Positions 1 through 7,306 are shown, numbered from the stretch's first letter. The stretch: 10,001 nucleotides of DNA from JBNKFQ01 sp050289385 (GCA_050289385.1 JBNKFQ010000322.1:1-10001), one strand, 5' to 3'. Numbers and translations: made by a program. The notes: generated by a model from the letters alone, not told the origin.

Positions 1-390
1 GAAGCCAAGCTGGATGGCGATGCCCCCAATATCGGTAGCGATGGTGACGATCTGCCCGGCTCGGCGGATATCAACTTTAGCGCGGGCCTGGAATATGCGT
101 TCCGCCTGTCCGGTTACGATGCCTTTGCCCGGGTCGACTACGCGTACGTTGGCGAGTACGACACCTATGTCAACCAACCCTCTCATCTTCCGTCTTCCGG
201 TGACTATACCCAGGTACACCTGAAAGCCGGCGCAACCTTTGGTAATGCGAGTGTCGATCTGTTCGTCAAGAATCTGACCAATGCGGATGATTTAACGTGG
301 GTAGAATCGGGGTTTGGTAAGCGAAATAGTCCGCGCGCATTCCGCCTGCGCCCCAGAACGATGGGTGTGAGTTTTTCCTATCGCTTTTAG
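1..390 (+). CDS. TonB-dependent receptor, C-terminal part (5' end outside window)
   Basis: The reading frame is open from base 1 and ends at TAG 388-390, giving 129 residues. The alternating polar/hydrophobic strands are those of the last beta-strands of an outer-membrane barrel. They include the family hallmark VKNLTNADDL (about residues 89-98), then FRLRPRTMGVSFSYRF with a terminal phenylalanine, the usual BamA-recognised end of outer-membrane proteins. Receptors of this family import siderophores, glycans, peptides or other small ligands using TonB energy. The plug domain and N-terminus lie outside the window, so the ligand cannot be named. A strong hairpin terminator follows. The gene sits downstream of a convergent LysR gene and near a peptidase/permease operon, so a link to that uptake system is possible but unproven. 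Confidence 0.9.
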   Translation, partial: EAKLDGDAPNIGSDGDDLPGSADINFSAGLEYAFRLSGYDAFARVDYAYVGEYDTYVNQPSHLPSSGDYTQVHLKAGATFGNASVDLFVKNLTNADDLTWVESGFGKRNSPRAFRLRPRTMGVSFSYRF

Positions 391-421
391 TCCTGTTTGG
401 TAAAGTCCTTTTTGGTAAAGC

Positions 422-456
422 TAAGGCTGCGGCAACGCAGCCTTATTTCCCTCTGT
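422..456 (+). terminator. Rho-independent terminator after the TonB-dependent receptor
   Basis: A perfect 10-bp stem, TAAGGCTGCG (422-431) with CGCAGCCTTA (436-445), closes a GCAA tetraloop of the stable GNRA type. It is followed by a pyrimidine-rich stretch (TTTCCCTCT), not a pure T run. It lies 31 bp after the receptor stop, in the right place to end that transcript. Confidence 0.75.
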
Positions 457-522
457 GTTAGCGAGTTTCCGTTGAGACACCAGTCTCATGGAAGCTCTGC
501 CGATATTCGAAACACCCATACG

Positions 523-544
523 AAAGATCCAGGACAGCCACAAA
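523..544 (+). repeat. REP-like half unit (left arm) fused to receptor remnant
   Basis: The sequence AAAGATCCAGGACAGCCAC (523-541) matches the left arm of the repeats at 7286, 7343, 8566 and 8588 (consensus AAAGATCCAAGACAGYCATAAA) apart from one or two changes. The complementary right arm TTTATGACTGTCT is absent, so this is a half site. It runs directly into the codons of the TonB-receptor remnant. Confidence 0.75.
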
Positions 545-667
545 AAAAATCTTACCAATGCCGATAACCTGATCTGGGTAGATTATTTCAACGCTACCAA
601 TGCCAAGCCTGCAGGCTATCGTTTGCGCCCTCGCACTGTCGGAGGGAGCTTTAATTACCACTTCTGA
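542..667 (+). pseudogene. Remnant of a second TonB-dependent receptor (C-terminal ~41 codons)
   Basis: In the plus-strand frame ending at TGA 665-667 the sequence encodes KKNLTNADNLIWVDYF, then AGYRLRPRTVGGSFNYHF and stop. This aligns throughout with the end of the intact receptor tail at 1-390 (KNLTNADDLTWVES ... FRLRPRTMGVSFSYRF), including the terminal phenylalanine. It differs enough to come from another paralogue, not from a recent local duplication. Upstream of codon KK the similarity stops exactly where a REP-like half repeat begins. The frame is open back to an ATG at 488 (59 codons), but residues before the junction look like read-through of the repeat and not of a barrel. I read it as a deletion remnant, non-functional. 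A 108-codon frame on the opposite strand here is a shadow. Confidence 0.8.
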
Positions 668-734
668 TTTTGTGCCTTGGATACCGCCACTATTGATGCC
701 TTTGCAGCGTTGGTAGTGGCGATCTGGTGATGGT

Positions 735-755
735 AATACCTGCCGGTATTTTCTG
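735..755 (+). terminator. Possible weak terminator between convergent units
   Basis: AATACC (735-740) and GGTATT (745-750) form a 6-bp stem around a TGCC loop, followed by TTCTGTTATT on the plus strand. A second dyad, CGCCACT ... AGTGGCG, lies just upstream at about 684-720. The site falls between the receptor remnant and the LysR stop codon, where convergent transcripts would end, but the stem is short and no long T tract follows. Confidence 0.3.
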
Positions 756-1685
756 TTATTGCTTGTTGCTCGTGCTTTTTCCAAGCCTCTTTTTTACTTC
801 CCTGATTAACCACCGCTTGAAAATTGCGACAACGTCATCAGGTTTTGACTTGTGCAACAAATAATAGGCGCGTTCAGTTCGTACCGGTATGGAAAACAAT
901 CTGGTCAAGCTGCCCTGAGCCAGATCGTCGGCCACCAGTTGGGTAGGGCACAGAGCAATACCCTGCCCGGCGATGGCTGCGGTGCTTAGCAGATTGAAGT
1001 CGGCAAACACCGTCCCGCTTTTGTCCGTGTACTGTTTTCCAATGCCAGCCTTGTCAAACCAGAGTCGCCAACCTTCGCGGTCTTCGTCATGCAGCAGTGG
1101 CTGCACCAGCAAGTCTCGCGGCTTTTTGAACGGTCCTTGCTTTTGCAAGTAGCCCGGACTGCACACAGGTTCTACCGCACCATCCAATAATCGTTGGCTC
1201 TCAAAATCGCCAACAGGCGCACCATCGATGTGGGTGAGAATAATATCTGCATTATCAAAACGAATATCATCAGACTTCGGCGAATACAAAATCCGTAAAT
1301 CAATATCCGGGTGTGCCTTGTAAAACCCTGGCAATAATGGAATCAACCAGCGTGTGGCAAAAGAGGGCAGTGCAGCCACAGACAATGACAGTGCTGGATT
1401 CGGGTTTTTGATTCGTGCGCAGAGATCACCAATATTGTGCAGTGCCGTGTTAACCACACTATCCAGTTGTCGGCCGACTTCTGTGGGAGATACGCCACGG
1501 GCGTGGCGATCAAACAGTTTGACACCCAGCCAGCTTTCCAGATGCGAAATTTGGTGGCTGACTGCAGAGTGGGATACGCACAGTTCGTCGGCTGCTCGTG
1601 AAAAACTCTGCAGACGCGCTGCGGCAGCAAAGGTGCGCAGCGCGCTGAGCGGCGGTAGATCGGGAAAGATGTTAGTTTTATTCAT
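756..1685 (-). CDS. LysR-type transcriptional regulator (GcvA-like)
   Basis: This 309-residue protein has the usual length of a LysR-type regulator. The winged helix-turn-helix spans about residues 14-73, with the typical run FSRAADELCVSHSAVSHQIS, LGVKLFDR and TEVG. The opening PPLSALRTFAAAARLQSFSRA is the form seen in GcvA-like members that often control a divergent metabolic gene. The rest (about 98-300) is a periplasmic-binding-protein-like effector domain, ending with IAGQGIALCP and a conserved tail. The start is ATG at 1685-1683 with no clear Shine-Dalgarno; no upstream in-frame alternative looks better. It is transcribed away from ectC across a 130-bp gap, the classic layout for a regulator of the neighbouring operon. 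Family and fold are certain; control of the ectC operon is inferred, and the effector is unknown. Confidence 0.93.
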   Translation of the reverse strand: MNKTNIFPDLPPLSALRTFAAAARLQSFSRAADELCVSHSAVSHQISHLESWLGVKLFDRHARGVSPTEVGRQLDSVVNTALHNIGDLCARIKNPNPALSLSVAALPSFATRWLIPLLPGFYKAHPDIDLRILYSPKSDDIRFDNADIILTHIDGAPVGDFESQRLLDGAVEPVCSPGYLQKQGPFKKPRDLLVQPLLHDEDREGWRLWFDKAGIGKQYTDKSGTVFADFNLLSTAAIAGQGIALCPTQLVADDLAQGSLTRLFSIPVRTERAYYLLHKSKPDDVVAIFKRWLIREVKKRLGKSTSNKQ

Positions 1686-1815
1686 GTCTGTAGTTACTAT
1701 TCATCAATTGTGACCAGTCAATATTCGCAAATATACTCCTATATACATGACCATCCAATATTTTTGATTGGTCTTTACATGAGTAATTTTCACAATATTC
1801 AGAGCGAGACAGAGT
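1686..1815. promoter_or_regulatory. Divergent LysR/ectC promoter-operator region
   Basis: The 130-bp gap is very AT-rich and holds three stacked dyads. ATATT-CGCA-AATAT (1721-1734) fits the T-N11-A style of LysR boxes. ATATA-CTCC-TATAT lies at 1731-1744. GACCATCCAAT ... TTGATTGGTC (1749-1773) is imperfect, with one bulged base. A possible -35 TTTACA (1774-1779) followed 17 bp later by TATTCA (1797-1802) would serve ectC, but the -10 is poor, as expected of an activator-dependent promoter. For the regulator gene, TTGACT on the minus strand (about 1721-1716) is the only -35-like hexamer. Positions of the dyads are seen; their roles are inferred. Confidence 0.5.
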
Positions 1816-2196
1816 GTGATTATAAGAAGTCTGGGACAACTTATGGGCAGTGAACGAGATCTCAGTTGGGGCAATGGCCGTAGCCGACGCTTGTTGCTGG
1901 AGCGTGACAATATGGGGTTTGCGGTCTGTGACACTTTGGTAGTAGCGGGTACTGAATCATTGCTGGAATACAGAAATCATCTGGAAGCTTGCTATTGCAT
2001 TGAAGGCATGGGGGAGGTGGAGGACATGGAAGGCAATATACACAAGTTGTTTCCGGGTGTACTGTACGCCCTGGACCGACACGACCGTCATTTTCTGCGC
2101 GCCACTACGGATATGCGTCTGGTCAGTATATTTAACCCGCCAATACAGGGGCATGAAAGTCACCAGTTAAATGGCGAAAAAGAATCCAGTTATTAA
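1816..2196 (+). CDS. ectC: Solitary ectoine synthase homologue (EctC)
   Basis: EctC cyclises N-gamma-acetyl-diaminobutyrate to the compatible solute ectoine in the cytoplasm. This 126-residue protein has the family length and signature throughout: MIIRSL at the start, LLLERDNMGF (27-35 region), AGTE, YRNHLEACYCIEGMGEVED, PGVLYALDRHDRH and FNPPIQGHESH. It is a small cupin. The iron ligands known from Sphingopyxis and Paenibacillus enzymes (Glu57, Tyr85, His93) align with Glu57, Tyr84 and His92. Arg25, Thr40, Tyr52, Phe106, Glu114 and His116 also align with reported substrate-site residues. The tryptophan usually at 21 is Gly here, with Trp at 18. GTG 1816 is chosen because it yields the conserved N-terminus; the ribosome site is weak. 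No ectA or ectB is adjacent, so the enzyme may act on an imported precursor, on a glutamine-like substrate, or in the hydrolytic direction. First gene of a four-gene operon. Confidence 0.88.
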   Translation: MIIRSLGQLMGSERDLSWGNGRSRRLLLERDNMGFAVCDTLVVAGTESLLEYRNHLEACYCIEGMGEVEDMEGNIHKLFPGVLYALDRHDRHFLRATTDMRLVSIFNPPIQGHESHQLNGEKESSY

Positions 2197-2222
2197 TTTT
2201 TTAAAATTAACGAGGGGTCACG
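2193..2222 (+). promoter_or_regulatory. Intercistronic palindrome and strong ribosome binding site
   Basis: TTAATTTT-TT-AAAATTAA (2193-2210) is a perfect 8-bp-arm palindrome that includes the ectC stop codon. It is followed immediately by GAGGGG (2212-2217), 5 bases before the ATG at 2223. The ribosome site decides the start of the S9 gene. The AT hairpin next to it may tune translation or mRNA processing between the two cistrons. Confidence 0.55.
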
Positions 2223-4763
2223 ATGTCGTTAAATGACAGCTCTGGTTCAGTTCGACCCAATGAACAGAAAATAAAGCAGAAGCTATCGAGGCGCCAATTT
2301 ATACACGGTTCCAGCGCAACACTGCTGGCAGCAGGTGCTGTGGCTCCGCTGTTAAATGCTTCATCTGTGCAGGCTGATCCCTGTTCCGTCAATTCCGATA
2401 GTTCGCCAGCACCAACAGACCAGGGCATTCTCAAACGTTACCACCGTGCGCAGGTTTTACAGAGAGGCGCTTACAACAAGGAAATTGCCTGCAACACTAC
2501 CATCTATCCACATTGGATTGACGACGAAAATTTTTGGTATGTACGCGATGTCCAAAAATCAGATGAAGGCGATTCCGGTTTTGAGCAGCAGTACCGCCTG
2601 GTAAATGTAAAAGCAGCATCAAACCAGCTGGCGTTTGATCACAGGCTGTTAGCACAAGCTTTGGCTGAAACAGCGCAGCAAAGTGTCGTGGCCGATGCGC
2701 TGCCGGTAACCAACCTCAACATTCAGCTCAATCCGGTTAAAGTGGAATTTACGGCTTTCGAGCGGCGCTGGATTTACGATACCAGTAATCAAAGTTGTCA
2801 GGGGCTGGATCAGTATCCCGATAACTGGAAAATCTCACCTGATGGAAAAATGGCCCTGTTTATGCGCGACTACAATTTATGGTTGCGCGACCTGAATACC
2901 GGCAATGAGAAACCGTTAACGCAGGACGGTGAGCGCTTTTATGTCTATGCCAGTACACCCACGACCTATGGCCGCCAGGAGTACATTACCCTGGAGGCGA
3001 TCTGGTCGCCGGATTCCAGGCGTGTTTTTACCCAGATTATCGACACGCGAAAGGTGAAACCTGGTCCGCCACTGATTCAACATGTACCCACCGACGGCAG
3101 CATGCGCCCCAGAGAACTTGACCATCCACGCTTTCTTGACGGGCAACGGCGAGTGGGCTTTCCCGGTGACGAACACATCGAATCCTACCGTTTTGTCGCA
3201 ATTGAGGTGGAAAGTGGCAAAGTTATTCACGCCGACTATCCCTTGTCGCCGGTAGCGTACCCCCCATATGCCGGCTATTTTACCGGCCGTCGTGGCTGGT
3301 GGGGCAGCGATAGCCGCTATGCCTGGTTTCTGGACCAACCGGTGGGGGCGCGGGAACTCAACCTGGTAAAGTTCGACACCCACAGTGGTCGCACTGCGGT
3401 CCTGATAAAAGAGACCTCGGAAATCATGATATCGCCAATTCCGATTTCTCACTTGCATACCTTGTTGTTACCGCTGCCGGAAAGTAACGAATTGATCTGG
3501 TTTTCAGAGCGCAGTGGTTGGGCACATTTGTATCTTTACGAGATGTCGAGCGGTCGGCTGAAAAAAACAATTACCCGGGGTCGTTGGCTGGTGCGCAACG
3601 TACTGCATTTTGATCCGCAACGTCGCGAATTGTTTATTCAGACCGCGGGTCGAGTCAGTGGCCGCAATCCCTACTACTGCGATATTTGTCGGGTAAATAT
3701 AGACAGCGGCGAATTGACCACTATTGTCTCCAGTGATCACGAGTATGTGGTTTGCGATCAGAGTAGCCGAATCAGTATGGGTGATTCGAATGCGCTGGGA
3801 GTATCTCCCGGTGGAGCTTGTGTGGTTACCACACGCTCGCGAGTTGATCAGGTGCCCGTAACCCTGGTATTCGATCGCAATGGTCGCAAGGTGATGGAGG
3901 TGGAAACCGCGGATGTATCCGGCCTGCCTGATGACGCACAATGGCCGGAACCGGTATTGTTGAAAGCCGCAGATGGCAAAACGGATATATACGGGGTGGT
4001 TTTCCGCCCCTCTGATTTCGACCCGCAAAAAAGTTATCCCGTCCTCGATTGCAGTTATTCCTACGCCTCGCCGGTGGGGAGTTTTACCAACAACTGCGGT
4101 GGGCGCGGGCATTATATGAGAGCCTGGGCCTATGCCGAGTTGGGTTTTATCGCGGTGGTGATTTTCAATCGCGGCACCGAGGGGTTACGCGATGTCGCCT
4201 TTAATGCCTACCGCGATCCGATGTTGGAGCCCGACCCCTCGCTGATGGACAAGCTAAATAAAGAGGACTGCGTGGCTGGCATTACTCAACTGGCAGAACG
4301 CCACCCCTATATGGATTTGGAGCGTGTCGGGATTGTAGAGTTTGGCAGCATTGCTATGGCGGTAGCTGGCTTATTGCTGTATCCCGATTTTTACAAGGTT
4401 GGTGTCAGCGCCAACGGTATTATGGATTGGCGTTTGATGGGCGCGTTTCATATGTCGGCTGGTGAATATCAATTGCCGGACTTTGCTGCCAACTTGCGCG
4501 GTAAATTACTGATTATCGCCGGCATGCTCGACGATGTTGTGCCCGCTGCGATGATTTTTCGGCTGGTAGAAGCATTAAAAAATGCCAATAAACGCTTCGA
4601 CATGTTAATGCTTCCCAATCTTGCTCACGGTTCCTCAAATTACACAATTCAACGTTCATGGGATTATGTGGTGGAACACCTGCTGTGTGTCGACCCGCCG
4701 ACGGATTTCAGGCTGGTGACCGATCTGAATAAATTCAGCGCCGATTTGGGTGATCACACGTGA
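2223..4763 (+). CDS. Tat-exported S9B (DPP IV-like) peptidase family protein with degenerate nucleophile motif
   Basis: The protein has 846 residues. A twin-arginine signal (SRRQFI at 22-27, then a hydrophobic stretch) ends in SVQA|DP near 51/52, so the folded protein should be exported to the periplasm. About 75-560 resembles the DPP IV N-terminal beta-propeller (PHWIDDENFWYVRD, RRWIYD, KISPDGKMALFMRDYNLW, EAIWSPDSRRVF). About 580-830 is the prolyl-oligopeptidase alpha/beta-hydrolase domain, with YASP (oxyanion Tyr614), RGTEGLRDVAF, LDDVVP (Asp770) and LAHGSS (His802). The nucleophile elbow, normally GxSxGG after RVGI, reads VEFGSIAMAVAG (705-716). Ser709 remains, but the flanking glycines are gone and the segment to LLLYP is one residue short. 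DPP IV-like enzymes release dipeptides, often after proline; here activity is doubtful. It follows ectC by 26 bp with a strong ribosome site and overlaps the permease start. Confidence 0.88.
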   Translation: MSLNDSSGSVRPNEQKIKQKLSRRQFIHGSSATLLAAGAVAPLLNASSVQADPCSVNSDSSPAPTDQGILKRYHRAQVLQRGAYNKEIACNTTIYPHWIDDENFWYVRDVQKSDEGDSGFEQQYRLVNVKAASNQLAFDHRLLAQALAETAQQSVVADALPVTNLNIQLNPVKVEFTAFERRWIYDTSNQSCQGLDQYPDNWKISPDGKMALFMRDYNLWLRDLNTGNEKPLTQDGERFYVYASTPTTYGRQEYITLEAIWSPDSRRVFTQIIDTRKVKPGPPLIQHVPTDGSMRPRELDHPRFLDGQRRVGFPGDEHIESYRFVAIEVESGKVIHADYPLSPVAYPPYAGYFTGRRGWWGSDSRYAWFLDQPVGARELNLVKFDTHSGRTAVLIKETSEIMISPIPISHLHTLLLPLPESNELIWFSERSGWAHLYLYEMSSGRLKKTITRGRWLVRNVLHFDPQRRELFIQTAGRVSGRNPYYCDICRVNIDSGELTTIVSSDHEYVVCDQSSRISMGDSNALGVSPGGACVVTTRSRVDQVPVTLVFDRNGRKVMEVETADVSGLPDDAQWPEPVLLKAADGKTDIYGVVFRPSDFDPQKSYPVLDCSYSYASPVGSFTNNCGGRGHYMRAWAYAELGFIAVVIFNRGTEGLRDVAFNAYRDPMLEPDPSLMDKLNKEDCVAGITQLAERHPYMDLERVGIVEFGSIAMAVAGLLLYPDFYKVGVSANGIMDWRLMGAFHMSAGEYQLPDFAANLRGKLLIIAGMLDDVVPAAMIFRLVEALKNANKRFDMLMLPNLAHGSSNYTIQRSWDYVVEHLLCVDPPTDFRLVTDLNKFSADLGDHT

Positions 4764-6157
4764 GCGCGGCTCCACAAAAACTGTCGCGAACCCTGACCTC
4801 GCGGGACACTCTGACCCTGGCCTTTGGCACCATGATTGGCTGGGGCTGGGTGGTGATGTGCGGTCCATGGTTGCAGGCGGGAGGTAGTCTGGGTGCCACG
4901 CTGGCCTTTGTGCTAGTGGGCGTCGCGATTTTAATTGTTGCACTGTTATACGGCGAGCTGGCGGCGGCCATGCCGCAGGTTGGTGGTGAACACGTTTACA
5001 GTCTCAAGGCTCTTGGTCGCTTTGGTTCATTTATTTGTACCTGGTCGATCTGCATGGTTTATGTGGCGGTAGCAGCGTTTGAATCGGTGGCCCTGGGTAC
5101 GGTGGTGGAATATCTGTTTCCCGGATTTCAATATCTTAAACTGTGGCAAGTGGCGGGGCACGATATTTATTTGTCTTCACTGGTAGTGTCTGTCGGTGCA
5201 ACTCTGTTGATCACATGGATCAATATTCGTGGTGTCAAAATATCCGCGGTGGTGCAATTTGCGGTCACCCTTGTGATCGTGCTGGTCGGTCTGATGTTAA
5301 TCAGTGGCACTTTGTTTGAAGGGCGACCGGAAAATTGGCAGCCCTTGATGCCACATGGTAGCGCCGGTGTGATAACCGTTGCCGCGATGGTGATTTTTTA
5401 TTTCACCGGTTTTGATGTGATTCCCCAGGCGGCGGAAGAAATTAATTTACCGCCAAATCGTATGGCCAAACTGCTAATAGTGTCAGTGGTGAGCGGGTTG
5501 CTGTGGTACGTGTTGATTGTGCTGGCGGTCAGCTATTTGCTCGACGCAGAAGCATTGTCGAGTGCGTCATTGGCAGCGGCGGTGGCTACTGGTATGGCTT
5601 GGGGTGTAATTGGCGAAAAATTGCTGATTCTGGGTGGTATTGCCGGCATCATCACCAGTTGGAACGGTTTTGTGGTTGGTGGCAGTCGTGCGCTGTTTGC
5701 CCTGGCAGAAAGTCACATGTTGCCAGACTCACTCACCGCTATTCACCCTCGCCATCGCACTCCCCATCGCTGTGTTTTGTTAATTGGCGTTATTGCTATG
5801 GTGGCGCCATTTTTTGGCAAACAGGTATTGCTGTGGATCACTAATGCTGCCGGTTTTGCGGCGCTGATGGCTTATCTTCTGGTTGCGATCTCTTTTGTGG
5901 TGCTGCGTCGCACACATTCGGACATGCCGCGTCCGTTCAAACTGCCATTTGGCAATTTGTTTGGTTATCTTGCCATTTTGGTGGTTGCCGTTCTTGCTCT
6001 GGCCTATTTGCCGTTCAGTCCGGCAGCACTGGCGTGGCCCTTTGAATGGTTGTTATTACTGGCATGGTTTGCTTTGGGTTTACCTCTGTATTTTTATGCC
6101 ACAGCGAAAAGTGATTCTGGTCGCGTACTACAAAATACAATTTGTTCCAGCAATTGA
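4760..6157 (+). CDS. APC-superfamily amino acid permease
   Basis: The 465-residue, very hydrophobic protein has about 12 predicted membrane spans and fits the AA_permease_2 type of the APC superfamily. The unwound first helix carries FGTMIGWGW (22-30), the GxG substrate-binding signature. EEINLPPNRMAK (about 224-235) corresponds to the EE..NP.R motif, and GGSRALFALA with the following PDSLTAIHPRHRTPHR loop is also typical. Such carriers move amino acids or amines across the inner membrane, usually by proton or sodium symport; the substrate cannot be read from sequence. The start is GTG at 4760, and GTGA overlaps the S9 stop by 4 bases, which implies translational coupling. It would import the product released by the envelope hydrolases or the substrate of EctC. 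Confidence 0.92.
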   Translation: MSAAPQKLSRTLTSRDTLTLAFGTMIGWGWVVMCGPWLQAGGSLGATLAFVLVGVAILIVALLYGELAAAMPQVGGEHVYSLKALGRFGSFICTWSICMVYVAVAAFESVALGTVVEYLFPGFQYLKLWQVAGHDIYLSSLVVSVGATLLITWINIRGVKISAVVQFAVTLVIVLVGLMLISGTLFEGRPENWQPLMPHGSAGVITVAAMVIFYFTGFDVIPQAAEEINLPPNRMAKLLIVSVVSGLLWYVLIVLAVSYLLDAEALSSASLAAAVATGMAWGVIGEKLLILGGIAGIITSWNGFVVGGSRALFALAESHMLPDSLTAIHPRHRTPHRCVLLIGVIAMVAPFFGKQVLLWITNAAGFAALMAYLLVAISFVVLRRTHSDMPRPFKLPFGNLFGYLAILVVAVLALAYLPFSPAALAWPFEWLLLLAWFALGLPLYFYATAKSDSGRVLQNTICSSN

Positions 6158-6187
6158 TCTGACGTTAGAAAAAGTGAGAGAAATATA

Positions 6188-7306
6188 ATGAAAATTTTCT
6201 TGATTCGGTCTGTTTTCGCACTGTTTCTGGTCTGTGGGTTGATATGCATTTCCCAGGCGCAGGCCGCATCAAAATCACCAAAACCAATTCTTGAACTGCC
6301 GGATTCGTCATTCTGGAGTGCGCAAACACGCGAAGCTCTGCAGCGCGCAGCGCGCAATCAGCAACAGCTTTCGCGGGATCAAAACCGACGCTGCGGGTCA
6401 TGGGCTGATGCCTTGCCAGAGGAAATTTCCGCGCTACGGCGCTGTCAAGAGGAGGTTTTTTATCAATCGGAGTTTTATAAAACTATAACCGACGGATATC
6501 AGGTGTCGGTAAGCAGCGAGAAAATGGCCGGTGTACCTGTGGAGGTATTTGTTCCTCGCGATGGTGTTGCTGAACGCAATCGCAGCCGGGTCCTGATAAA
6601 TTTGCATGGTGGTGGCTTTATGTATGGCGCCAGGACGGCCAGCCATATGGAGTCAATACCGATTGCTGGCAGCGGGGCCATAAAAGTAGTGAGTGTCGAT
6701 TACCGCATGGCACCTCAACACAAATTTCCGGCTGCCAGCAAGGATGTCGCAGCCGTTTACCGAGAGTTGTTGAAACACTATCCGGCACAGAATATCGGAA
6801 TCTACGGCTGTTCTTCCGGTGGGTTGCTGGCTGCGCAGGCGCTGGCCTGGTTCGAAAAGGAAGCTCTGCCAGTGCCCGGTGCCATAGGAATGCTGTGTTC
6901 TGGAGCCTGGTTTTGGAGTGATGGCGATTCCGGGCATATTGTCCAGGCAATTACCGGCTATCCGATTGATCAGTTCTCTAATAACCCGTATCTGAAAACG
7001 GCGAATGTCGATAGCCCACTGGTATTCCCCGCCAAATCGCCTGACGTGCTAAAAAAGTTTCCACCATCGTTGTTGATATCCTCTACCCGTGACGATGCAC
7101 TCAGCGCGGTAGTTGTTACCCATAACCAGTTGGTGAAGCTGGGGGTAGCGGCAGAGCTGCACATTTGGGAAGGCATGAGGCACGCCTTCCTGATGAATGC
7201 CGATTTGCCAGAATCCCGCGAAGCGTATTCAGTGATAGTTAATTTTTTTGAAAAATTTCTTGGCGCAAAAATCCAAAAGATCCGCAAAGATCCAAGACAG
7301 CCATAA
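6188..7306 (+). CDS. Secreted alpha/beta-hydrolase fold-3 esterase (hormone-sensitive lipase family)
   Basis: The 372-residue protein begins with a Sec signal peptide (MKIFLIRSVFALFLVCGLICI, cleavage near SQAQA|AS at 27). The hormone-sensitive-lipase family is shown by the oxyanion motif HGGGFMYG (140-147), VDYRMAPQHKFPAA (170-183), the nucleophile elbow GCSSGG (Ser209), TRDD (Asp302 or Asp303) and EGMRHAF (His332), so the catalytic set is complete. Members hydrolyse short-chain acyl esters or amides; the substrate here is unknown. ATG 6188 follows GAGAG (6176-6180) by 7 bases and lies 30 bp after the permease stop, making it the last gene of the operon. The final residues KDPRQP and the stop codon are encoded by a REP-like repeat (7286 onward), so the natural C-terminus has been replaced or extended. 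Confidence 0.9.
   Translation: MKIFLIRSVFALFLVCGLICISQAQAASKSPKPILELPDSSFWSAQTREALQRAARNQQQLSRDQNRRCGSWADALPEEISALRRCQEEVFYQSEFYKTITDGYQVSVSSEKMAGVPVEVFVPRDGVAERNRSRVLINLHGGGFMYGARTASHMESIPIAGSGAIKVVSVDYRMAPQHKFPAASKDVAAVYRELLKHYPAQNIGIYGCSSGGLLAAQALAWFEKEALPVPGAIGMLCSGAWFWSDGDSGHIVQAITGYPIDQFSNNPYLKTANVDSPLVFPAKSPDVLKKFPPSLLISSTRDDALSAVVVTHNQLVKLGVAAELHIWEGMRHAFLMNADLPESREAYSVIVNFFEKFLGAKIQKIRKDPRQP

Noticed and set aside
473..488. Small inverted repeat TGAGAC-ACCA-GTCTCA
   Set aside because: Only a 6-bp stem with no T tract or neighbouring promoter; expected by chance.
458..784. A 108-codon minus-strand frame over the receptor remnant
   Set aside because: It is antisense to a clear receptor C-terminus remnant, overlaps the end of the LysR gene, and its translation shows no family features.
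2916..4112. Long minus-strand frames (180 and 202 codons) inside the S9 gene
   Set aside because: Both are shadows of a gene with strong family similarity along its whole length on the plus strand.
4336..4375. A shifted frame in the S9 gene reads WQHCYGGSW, resembling a lost GHSYGG elbow
   Set aside because: The motif lies about three residues too far downstream of RVGI to align with the canonical elbow, and two compensating indels would be needed. I treat it as coincidence, though a check of homologues would settle it.
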